DNA from: CAYTLW01 sp964438735
GTDB taxonomy: Bacteria; Myxococcota_A; UBA9042
Length of the DNA stretch: 31,803 bases
Assembly (NCBI GenBank): GCA_964438735.1
Contig: CAYTLW010000091.1
Coordinates: forward strand, 1 to 31,803
Direction of reading: 5' to 3'
Each line of letters starts with the position of its first letter. The stretch's first letter is position 1. The notes below the pieces were generated by a model, which saw only the letters and a program-made list of their open reading frames with translations, had not been told where the DNA came from and searched no databases. Position numbers and translations under genes: made by a program. Below are positions 25,923 through 31,803 of this stretch, in pieces.

Positions 25923-26828
25923 TCAGAAGGACCCGCGAATCGACCATCCGATGCCGTCTCGATGCACCGTTGGCAAGACGCGCAGGGCGCTGTCGGAGTC
26001 GCCTCGCTGCAGCCACCAGTAGTCCAGTTGCCCCCAGGCCAGCACGCCGACGCCAACGATCGCCGAACCGATGGCCACGCCCTGCCAGAGCCGCGCGTCG
26101 TCGGCCAGCTCCAGGTATCGGGCCATCGAGGCCTGGTCGGTCACGTCTTCCTCGGGCATTTCGGTCGACAGGCTGTTGGCGTTGAGCCACGCGACCAGCG
26201 CGAAAACCGTCAAGGCGCCTCCGCCGGCGGTGCGCCAGATGGGGAACTCGGGCGCAGGCGCAGGTTTGGATACGACGCCGCCGGCTCCCTGCATCCCCTT
26301 ATCGGGCCCGGCGCCGCCCCCAGCAGCAGCGGCCTTCGCGCGCGCCGCGGCCGCGTTATCCGCTGCAACTTTGTCAGCGGCCGCCTTGGCTGCTGCGGCC
26401 TTCTTCGCCGCCTCGTCCTGGGCCTTCACGATCTTCTTCAGCGCCTTGATACGGCGCCTCGCGTCCCGTTTACCCGCCCTGCTCGAGTCGCGCAGGCCGG
26501 CATACATCTGGAAGATGGCGATCGCCTGGCGTGGCTTCTTGCCCTCCTCGTGGGCGCGCGCGGCGTTGAAGGCGAGTGCCGGCTTGTGGGAGATGGCGAA
26601 GGCCTTCATGAACTTTTCGGCCGCTTTTTCGAAGAGTTTGCCCTTGAAATAGGCCTTCGCTTCGATGGCCAGGGCCTCGGCATCTTCCAACTTACCCGCA
26701 TCGCGCTTGGCTGCGTCGGACGGTGACGCGGCGACGGCCAGAACGAGGATGCCGGCGATCACCAGGTGACTGGTCGGCAAGCGTCCAGGCCGAAGGATCG
26801 TGCGCTGTAAAGGAGCCGGCGATGGCAT
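25923..26828 (-). CDS. TPR-repeat envelope protein with C-terminal transmembrane pair
   Basis: A 301-residue protein with a signal peptide or N-terminal anchor (HLVIAGILVLAVAASPSDA). It then has two or three TPR-like helix pairs (AEALAIEAKAYFKGKLFEKAAEKFMKAF, KPALAFNAARAHEEGKKPRQAIAIFQMY), a highly charged Lys/Ala-rich helix, a Gly/Pro linker, and two hydrophobic helices (ALTVFALVAWL and GVAIGSAIVGVGVLAWG). It ends in Phe. It shares this plan with the gene at 29301-30170. Proteins of this type often accompany Ser/Thr kinases in Myxococcota; the role is unknown. The start at 26828 fits a promoter at 26885-26912, whereas the longer frame start at 26912 would lie inside it. First gene of the unit that ends with the PEGA kinase. 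Confidence 0.75.
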   Translation of the reverse strand: MPSPAPLQRTILRPGRLPTSHLVIAGILVLAVAASPSDAAKRDAGKLEDAEALAIEAKAYFKGKLFEKAAEKFMKAFAISHKPALAFNAARAHEEGKKPRQAIAIFQMYAGLRDSSRAGKRDARRRIKALKKIVKAQDEAAKKAAAAKAAADKVAADNAAAARAKAAAAGGGAGPDKGMQGAGGVVSKPAPAPEFPIWRTAGGGALTVFALVAWLNANSLSTEMPEEDVTDQASMARYLELADDARLWQGVAIGSAIVGVGVLAWGQLDYWWLQRGDSDSALRVLPTVHRDGIGWSIRGSF

Positions 26829-26884
26829 GGGCGAGCGTCCGTGCGCCAGCTTGGCAAGCCGTGCCAATTCGACGCCATGTCGGG

Positions 26885-26912
26885 AGCATACTGCCCGGCG
26901 GCGACCTGTCAA
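26885..26912 (-). promoter_or_regulatory. Sigma-70-like promoter of the TPR/Cys-repeat/GH31/kinase unit
   Basis: A perfect -35 TTGACA (26907-26912) and TATGCT (26885-26890) are 16 bp apart. Transcription would start near 26878, about 50 nt before the TPR gene ATG. This is the best-matched promoter in the window. Confidence 0.6.
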
Positions 26913-26939
26913 AGGCGTTGTAATGCGTGTGCCAGTCGG

Positions 26940-28496
26940 TCAGTCGTCTGCCGCTGGCGTCGCCTCGGGCGGTGGTCCCGGTGGCGGCCCTGGCGGTGGG
27001 GCGGCCGGCGGTGCAGCCGGCGGAAGGCCAGGCGGCGGGGGCGGTGCGGCGGCGGGAACCGGCATCCAGCGATGACCGGTAAACGAGGCCACGCCGCTGA
27101 CGCCCTTCAGCTTCGCCTCCGCCTCGGCCATGATCTGCTGGACCTGGGCGTTGCGACTCTCGTGGTAGGTCACCGACAGGGTCGTCATGCCGAAGCGATC
27201 CAGCACCGGGACCTCGGCCGCGGCCTTGAGGTAGGCCGCTGCCTCGGCGCAGTCCTTGAAGCGGTCATCCGGCTTCTTGCGCGTCGACCGCATGATGAAC
27301 TCGTGCAGGTCGTCGGGCAGGTCCGGAACCGCACGCCGGGGATCGGGCAGCGGTTTGCGGATGTGGCAAGCGAAGAGCGCGTCGATGGAGTCGGCGTCGA
27401 AGGGCACATCGCGGGTGACCAGCTCGTAGGCCAGGATGCCCAGGGAGTACAGGTCGGTGCGGCCGTCCACGGGCTGGCCGCAGATCTGCTCGGGCGACAT
27501 GTAGTAGGGCGTGCCCAACACCTTGCCCTGGTCGCCGGCGCCGCCCTTTGTGGCGATGCCGAAGTCCATCAACTTGACCCGCCCGTCGGTCAGCATGAAC
27601 ACGTTTTCAGGCTTGATGTCGCGGTGGATGAAGCCCTCACCGTGGGAGTAGGCAAGGGCCTCGGCGATCTCGCGCAGGATGCGCCGGGTATTCTGCCAGC
27701 CGATGTTCTGATCGCTGTAGATCAGGTCCTCCAGCAGGGTGCCCGTCAACTTCTCCATGACGATGAAGTGCGTGCCGTAGGCCTGCTCCGTATCCAGCAC
27801 CCGCACGATGTTGTCGTGCTGCAGCTGCGCGACCAGCCTGGCCTCTTCGGCGAAGTGCTCGGCGAAACCCTCGTGGAAGACCAGGGCGTGTGACAGCATC
27901 TTCAGCGCCACAGGCGTGCCCAGTTGCGGATGCTTGGCCTCGAAGACCGTGGCCACGCCGCCGGCGCCGAGGCGTCCGATGACCTCGTATTTGCCAACCC
28001 GACGGATGCCCTGCGTCTCCATCAGGCGTTCGCCGACCAGGCGGGTCAGGAAGACCGCAGTATCCGGCTCACGCGCGAAGAGCTCGAGCACCGTCTCCTT
28101 CTGGATGCGCAGGCAGCTCGCCTCGCCGACGACGGTCAAGGTGGCGGTACGGGGGGCGTGGGTGATCAGCGCCATCTCGCCGAAGATGGCCGGCGCCGGC
28201 ACGACCTTCTCGAAGACCACCTCGTCTTCATCGTTGCGCACGGTCACGCGCACGTTGCCCGAATCGAGGACGTACATGTCCTCGCCCGATTCGCCTTGCG
28301 TGATGATGTTCGCCCCATCGGCGTAGTCGATGGCATCCATGGCGTCGTGGAAACGCGCCCGTGCGTCCGCCGACATGCCGCTGAAGAGCGGCAGTTCTGC
28401 CCAGCTGGGCAACACCTTGGGGGGCTGGAATTCGCCGGACGGCAAGCCGGCGAATTCTTCGGTCTTGATATAGTCGGGTCTGGAGGGCTGCTTCAC
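26940..28496 (-). CDS. Ser/Thr protein kinase with N-terminal cyclic-nucleotide-binding domain
   Basis: A 518-residue soluble kinase. Residues 30-150 form a cNMP-binding domain with an intact phosphate-binding cassette, FGEMALITHAPRTATL (Glu107, Arg116). Residues 168-425 are a Hanks-type kinase: LGAGGVATV loop, Lys199 (ALKML), catalytic HRDIKPEN (Asp293), DFG (311-313) and GTPYYMSPEQ. A short conserved tail and a Pro-rich end (GPPPGPPP type) follow. The layout, regulator before kinase in one chain, resembles eukaryotic cGMP-dependent kinases and would make activity depend on cAMP or cGMP. An adenylate cyclase with all residues for cAMP synthesis lies 12 kb away. GTG 28496 is chosen because GGAG lies 6 nt upstream; an in-frame GTG at 28508 has none. 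No membrane helix. Confidence 0.93.
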   Translation of the reverse strand: MKQPSRPDYIKTEEFAGLPSGEFQPPKVLPSWAELPLFSGMSADARARFHDAMDAIDYADGANIITQGESGEDMYVLDSGNVRVTVRNDEDEVVFEKVVPAPAIFGEMALITHAPRTATLTVVGEASCLRIQKETVLELFAREPDTAVFLTRLVGERLMETQGIRRVGKYEVIGRLGAGGVATVFEAKHPQLGTPVALKMLSHALVFHEGFAEHFAEEARLVAQLQHDNIVRVLDTEQAYGTHFIVMEKLTGTLLEDLIYSDQNIGWQNTRRILREIAEALAYSHGEGFIHRDIKPENVFMLTDGRVKLMDFGIATKGGAGDQGKVLGTPYYMSPEQICGQPVDGRTDLYSLGILAYELVTRDVPFDADSIDALFACHIRKPLPDPRRAVPDLPDDLHEFIMRSTRKKPDDRFKDCAEAAAYLKAAAEVPVLDRFGMTTLSVTYHESRNAQVQQIMAEAEAKLKGVSGVASFTGHRWMPVPAAAPPPPPGLPPAAPPAAPPPGPPPGPPPEATPAADD

Positions 28497-28608
28497 GTCT
28501 TGCTCCACAGTTTAGCCAACGAGGGCGCGCGCCACTTCACCTTATCCTGCCGCCTGTTGCAAGCACCGATGAAGCGCGACAACCTGCACCTTCAGACAAG
28601 CCCACATC

Positions 28609-28622
28609 GTTGACAGGTCAAC
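28609..28622. promoter_or_regulatory. Palindrome overlapping a TTGACA box between divergent genes
   Basis: GTTGAC-AG-GTCAAC is a perfect 6-bp inverted repeat. It contains a perfect -35 TTGACA on the plus strand (28610-28615), facing the YbjN-like gene. No good -10 follows at 16-18 bp. It lies in the 237-bp region between the cNMP-binding kinase gene and the YbjN-like gene and could be an operator for either. Confidence 0.4.
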
Positions 28623-28733
28623 GCAGTCCAGCGATTGCGGACGTGTAGTCGACGAGTTGTTGGCATGACGATGGCAACGATGGCACGATCTGCCCGACCG
28701 CCGCCGTCTGGCACATCACCACGGGAATCCGCC

Positions 28734-29282
28734 ATGCAACGTTTCATCACCGAAGCCCAGCAGGAATGCTACAAGCAGTGCGCCCGGCTGATGGTGCGTG
28801 TGTTTGGTGACGAGGTGCAGGCTTCCATGGATGCGCCGGAGTTCACCGTCACGGCGGGCAGCGCTCGCATCGATGTCGTCGTGCGCCCATGGCGCGATAC
28901 CGCGATCGTCACCACCCGAGCGATCGTCGTCTCCGAACCGACCGTCGACTATGACTTGCTGGCCTTCTTGTTGGCGGAAAACGAGCAGTTCGACCTGGGT
29001 GGATTTGGCATTGATCAACACGGCGACGTGATCTTCAAGCACGCCACCATCAGTGGTTCGCTGACCGAGGATACCTTGCGAGCTACGGTCCAGACCGTGA
29101 TGCTGATCGCTGACCAGTACGACGATCGCATCCAACATCGTTGGGGCGGCAAGCGGGCTGCCGACGGTCGCCCGAATCGCGCCCCGCTGCATCGACGTCA
29201 ACTGCAGGTCAAGATGCAGACAGGCGCCGATGCGGTCGACGAGACCGTGCAGTACGACAGCGAAGAGATTCTGGGCCGCTGA
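28734..29282 (+). CDS. YbjN/type III secretion chaperone-fold protein
   Basis: A 182-residue cytoplasmic protein. The core (about 25-135) matches the YbjN/CesT-type peptide-binding chaperone fold: RIDVVVRPWRDTAIVTTRAIVV, DYDLLAFLLAENEQFDLGGFGID, then GDVIFKHATISGSLTEDTLRATVQTVMLIADQYDDRI. A basic stretch and an acidic C-terminus follow. Members act as small dimeric chaperones or stress-linked regulators; no secretion genes are nearby, so the partner is unknown. ATG 28734 is taken because the fold begins right after it; the only ribosome-binding candidate is a weak GGGAA. It is divergent from the cNMP-binding kinase and convergent with a TPR gene, 18 bp apart. Confidence 0.8.
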   Translation: MQRFITEAQQECYKQCARLMVRVFGDEVQASMDAPEFTVTAGSARIDVVVRPWRDTAIVTTRAIVVSEPTVDYDLLAFLLAENEQFDLGGFGIDQHGDVIFKHATISGSLTEDTLRATVQTVMLIADQYDDRIQHRWGGKRAADGRPNRAPLHRRQLQVKMQTGADAVDETVQYDSEEILGR

Positions 29283-29300
29283 GATTGGTCCTGCCGACGG

Positions 29301-30170
29301 TCAGAAACGCCAGGCCAGCGACAGGCCACGGGGCGTCGGTCCGGGCGCCAGCGAAACGCGCGATGACGAGGCCACGAGCAGCCATGCCCCGGCGCCCACC
29401 GCGACCAGGCCGACACCACCGAGCACGTAACCAAAGACCAGGTCCGAGTTGATGCGATTCTGCTCGGCGATCGCCGCCAGATGCGTGATGCCGACGATCT
29501 TGCCATTGGCATCCTTGAGCTGCTGTTTGGCGTCCAGGTTGCGCTGATCGGCCGAGGCGCCCGACAGGAACACGGCGCCACCGACGACCGCGCCTGCCCC
29601 GCCGACCACCAGGATCCAGCCCGGAACAGCCAGGCCCGAATTGTCCGTCTTCGACGGCTGCGGGGGCGGCGGTGGCGCCACCCTGCGGCGTCGGTCGCGC
29701 TTGTGCGACTTGCCGCCGGCGGCAGCCTTGCGTTTGGCGGCGAGCTTCCGGGCCGCGGTCTTGGACTCTCCGATTTCGCCCAGGTGATGCCAGGCCTTGG
29801 CCACCTCGGGGCTGTCTCGCCGCGCCTTGTCGATGTACAGGCGGTAGTCGCGCTCGGCGTCGTCCAGCGACCCAGCCAGCTGGGCCGCGCGGGCCGAGTT
29901 GTACAGGTAGGTCAGCATCTTCGGATTGGTATGCCAGGCGGCCCGATACATGATGGCGGCGCGCTTGTAGTCGCCAGCCTTGTACGCGTTGTAGGCCTTC
30001 TTCGACACGGTCAGCGCCGCATCGCCGGCGTCGGCCGCGAAAGCAGCGCTGGGAACAGCAGACGTGGCCAGGCAGGCGACGGCCACGACGATCAGCGATC
30101 CACGGCGCCAGCCCCAAGTGGCGGCGGTGTCAGCCTGCGCTCGGTTCCGCTCGATCATCAACGGGTGCAT
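29301..30170 (-). CDS. TPR-repeat envelope protein with C-terminal transmembrane pair (second copy type)
   Basis: A 289-residue protein with a signal peptide (GSLIVVAVACLATSAVPSAAFA) and two or three TPR-like helix pairs (SKKAYNAYKAGDYKRAAIMYRAAW, MLTYLYNSARAAQLAGSLDDAERDY). A Lys/Arg-rich then Pro-rich linker follows, then two glycine-rich hydrophobic helices (ILVVGGAGAVVGGAVFL and VLGGVGLVAVGAGAWLLVA) and a C-terminal Phe. The same order of parts is found in the protein at 25923-26828, though the sequences are only loosely similar. The function is unknown; peptidoglycan or envelope scaffolding linked to kinases is a guess. The start could be ATG 30170 or ATG 30158; neither has a strong ribosome-binding site. 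Confidence 0.72.
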   Translation of the reverse strand: MHPLMIERNRAQADTAATWGWRRGSLIVVAVACLATSAVPSAAFAADAGDAALTVSKKAYNAYKAGDYKRAAIMYRAAWHTNPKMLTYLYNSARAAQLAGSLDDAERDYRLYIDKARRDSPEVAKAWHHLGEIGESKTAARKLAAKRKAAAGGKSHKRDRRRRVAPPPPPQPSKTDNSGLAVPGWILVVGGAGAVVGGAVFLSGASADQRNLDAKQQLKDANGKIVGITHLAAIAEQNRINSDLVFGYVLGGVGLVAVGAGAWLLVASSSRVSLAPGPTPRGLSLAWRF

Positions 30171-30205
30171 CCTGGCCGGTCTCCACGCCCTGTGGTCCGG
30201 CCGGA

Positions 30206-30234
30206 ATCGTGGCCGCAGGCCCCTGCCGTGTCAA
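30206..30234 (-). promoter_or_regulatory. Candidate promoter of the second TPR gene
   Basis: A perfect -35 TTGACA (30229-30234) is followed after 17 bp by CACGAT (30206-30211, three of six matches). A short inverted repeat, GCAGG-GG-CCTGC, lies in the spacer and could bind a regulator. The start site would be near 30199. Confidence 0.35.
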
Positions 30235-30278
30235 CAACGTCGGCGTACCGCGGCGGGGTTTCCGACGCTGGAATCCCC

Positions 30279-30284
30279 TATGTT
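30279..30284 (+). promoter_or_regulatory. Candidate -10 box (TATGTT) for the beta-helix lipoprotein
   Basis: TATGTT would place the start near 30291, 18 nt before the ATG and just before the GGAGG ribosome-binding site. No -35 is recognisable. The box resembles the TATGCT boxes elsewhere in the window. Confidence 0.3.
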
Positions 30285-30308
30285 AGTCTGCGTCGATTGG
30301 AGGGCGGC

Positions 30309-31802
30309 ATGACCAGCATTCGCGTGCGCGGACGCATTGTGGCCACCGCGTTGGCGTTCGTGGTGGGCGCCGCCTGTGCTCAGCAGGAAACCGTCGACGG
30401 TCCACCATGTGACGGCACGTGGCCCGAGGCGCCAGCTGATGCCCTCCACGTGAGCGCCGTTTGCGGCCAGGCTGCCGGCGACGGGTCCCCGGCACGGCCC
30501 TTGCCGACCCTGGCCGACGCTGTCGAACAGCTGGCCCCCGGACAGACCATCGTGCTCGGCAGCGGCACATTCGTCGGCGGTGTCACGCTGCCGTGCTCGG
30601 TCACCGTCGCCGGCGCGGGGGCAGGCGACACGGTGGTCGACGGTGGCCTCATCTTCAAACCGGCCGGCGCGGCGGGGCCGGTCGCGGTGCGCGGCATGAC
30701 GGTCCGCAAGGGTTCTGGAACCGGCATCTCGGCCATCAATTGCAGCCTCTATGTGGTCGGTGCGACGATCAAACATACGCAGTCGGTCAGCAAAGGCGGC
30801 GGCCACGGCGTGCAGGTCGTGGGCGCGCCCAAGCTCGTCCTGCGGCAGACCCGAATCGAAGCCAACGCGGGCGTCGGATTGCTGGCCAGCGGCGTGGGCC
30901 AGGTCCTGGTTGGCGATCGGGCCGGACCTTCACCCCGCGTCGCCGGGGGCAAGGGTGGCGAAGTGGTCACCGGGTGGGTGGCAGACAGCGCCATCGGAGG
31001 CAACCTGGGTGGTGGCGTGTACATCGCCGGCGACGGTATGCGGGGCGGCGGTTTGGTACACAGCGTCGCTGGCGCGTGGGTGCTGGACAATCGCACCTAT
31101 GGCGTCGCGGTCTACAACGGCATCCTCGACGTCGATCGGAGCGTCATTCAGAAGACCAGACGTCACCCGAACGCCGACCACGCCGATGGGGTGGTGCTGG
31201 GGCAGGCCGACGGTGCCAGCGTCGTACACCTGCGCGTGGGACCGGACTGCGTCATCGGACACAACGAGCGCGCCGGTGTCTTGATCGCAGCGGTGGGTAC
31301 CGCCGAGGTGCACGCAGACGTATCCAAGAATGGCTTGGGAGGACTGGCTGTGCAGGCGCCCACAAGCGAGCTCACCACCGCCAGCCAGGCGCTGCTGGCC
31401 CACAACAGCGGATTCGGCGCGGTGGTCACAAATGGCGGGCGCCTGATCCTGGACGGGGCCACCATTCGAGACACCGCATTCTCAAGCCACGGCAGCCCGA
31501 GCGGCGGCCTGCCCTGCACGTTGGCCGCGGGCCTGCTCATCGGCGAGGGCGGCCGCGCCAGCCTCGAGCGCGGCATGATTCGAGGCACGCTCGGGTCCGC
31601 CATCCGGCTGCAGAATCCCGGTCACGTGGGCGAGCATGCCGACGTCGTCGTCGGCGACAACCTGCTCATCCGAGACACGCCCGCCGCCTTCTCGGTGAGC
31701 AAGTCCAGCAAGCACAAGTCGCACCCGTCCTGGTCCAACGCCCACATCGACAAGTCGGTCGGGGTGATGACGATCGAGGTCAAAGCCTGCAGCGCTTTCT
31801 AG
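30309..31802 (+). CDS. Right-handed parallel beta-helix lipoprotein
   Basis: A 497-residue exported protein with a signal peptide and lipobox GAAC (Cys23). After a short Cys-containing N-terminal part with the 'DGSPARPLPTLADAVEQLAPGQTIVLGSGTF' pattern common to beta-helix (pectate-lyase-fold) proteins, the rest is a run of short strands and turns: VTVAGAGAGDTVVDGG, VAVRGMTVRKGSGTGISA, LVLRQTRIEANAGVGLLAS, AWVLDNRTYGVAVYNG and LILDGATIRDT. Such proteins bind or cleave polysaccharides, or serve as surface scaffolds. No clear catalytic Asp/Lys set is visible. GGAGG lies 5-6 nt before ATG 30309. The gene is complete: its TAG stop is the last feature of the window. It is divergent from the TPR gene. 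Confidence 0.85.
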   Translation: MTSIRVRGRIVATALAFVVGAACAQQETVDGPPCDGTWPEAPADALHVSAVCGQAAGDGSPARPLPTLADAVEQLAPGQTIVLGSGTFVGGVTLPCSVTVAGAGAGDTVVDGGLIFKPAGAAGPVAVRGMTVRKGSGTGISAINCSLYVVGATIKHTQSVSKGGGHGVQVVGAPKLVLRQTRIEANAGVGLLASGVGQVLVGDRAGPSPRVAGGKGGEVVTGWVADSAIGGNLGGGVYIAGDGMRGGGLVHSVAGAWVLDNRTYGVAVYNGILDVDRSVIQKTRRHPNADHADGVVLGQADGASVVHLRVGPDCVIGHNERAGVLIAAVGTAEVHADVSKNGLGGLAVQAPTSELTTASQALLAHNSGFGAVVTNGGRLILDGATIRDTAFSSHGSPSGGLPCTLAAGLLIGEGGRASLERGMIRGTLGSAIRLQNPGHVGEHADVVVGDNLLIRDTPAAFSVSKSSKHKSHPSWSNAHIDKSVGVMTIEVKACSAF

Positions 31803-31803
31803 C

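Noticed and set aside
22850..26185. A very long plus-strand open frame (over 1100 codons) opposite the Cys-repeat gene, and other long frames there
   Set aside because: The codon pattern of the minus-strand repeats (gtc, gca, ttg, cag triplets) leaves the opposite frames free of stops. The predicted proteins are Ala/Val/Leu-rich with no domain, signal or ribosome-binding site.

Overview
The window is GC-rich, densely coding DNA that looks like a Myxococcota-type (former Deltaproteobacteria) bacterium. The grounds are two Hanks-type Ser/Thr kinases (one with a PEGA domain, one with a cyclic-nucleotide-binding domain), an FHA-GGDEF protein, a DUF5939-type adenylate cyclase, several lipoproteins, two TPR/transmembrane proteins and Cys-rich 'CDDGN' repeat surface proteins. 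This is inferred from protein architecture; no rRNA or marker gene is present. I see no tRNA, rRNA, insertion sequence, phage gene or CRISPR array.

Layout. 1-107: two and a third copies of a 46-bp repeat able to form two small hairpins per unit. 187-2511 (-): secreted mosaic surface protein. 2698-4659 (+): acetyl-CoA synthetase. 4685-11395 (+): four genes (Na+/solute symporter, large six-hairpin-like protein, GalU-like nucleotidyltransferase, sulfatase-fold hydrolase), each of the last three starting inside the stop codon of the one before. 11402-14934 (-): FHA-GGDEF diguanylate cyclase gene broken by a 7-bp tandem duplication, recX, and an adenylate cyclase overlapping recX. 15078-16073 (+): O-methyltransferase, convergent with a MATE exporter (16081-17421, -). 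The exporter has a structured 5' leader containing a probable 26-codon leader peptide gene. 17772-26828 (-): a four-gene unit in transcription order TPR protein, 1225-residue Cys-repeat lipoprotein, GH31 lipoprotein and PEGA Ser/Thr kinase. 26940-28496 (-): kinase with an N-terminal cyclic-nucleotide-binding domain. 28734-29282 (+): YbjN/type III chaperone-fold protein. 29301-30170 (-): second TPR/TM protein. 30309-31802 (+): beta-helix lipoprotein.

How they may work together. Two themes stand out. One is signalling: a cAMP-making enzyme, a kinase that should sense a cyclic nucleotide, a second kinase, and an FHA (phospho-Thr reader) diguanylate cyclase lie within 17 kb. The other is envelope and carbohydrate: secreted or lipid-anchored repeat proteins, a GH31 lipoprotein and a tightly coupled sugar-related cassette. 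The least expected items are the possible leader-peptide attenuator before the MATE gene, the cNMP-binding/kinase fusion, the four-gene overlapping cassette and the 7-bp duplication in the diguanylate cyclase gene.
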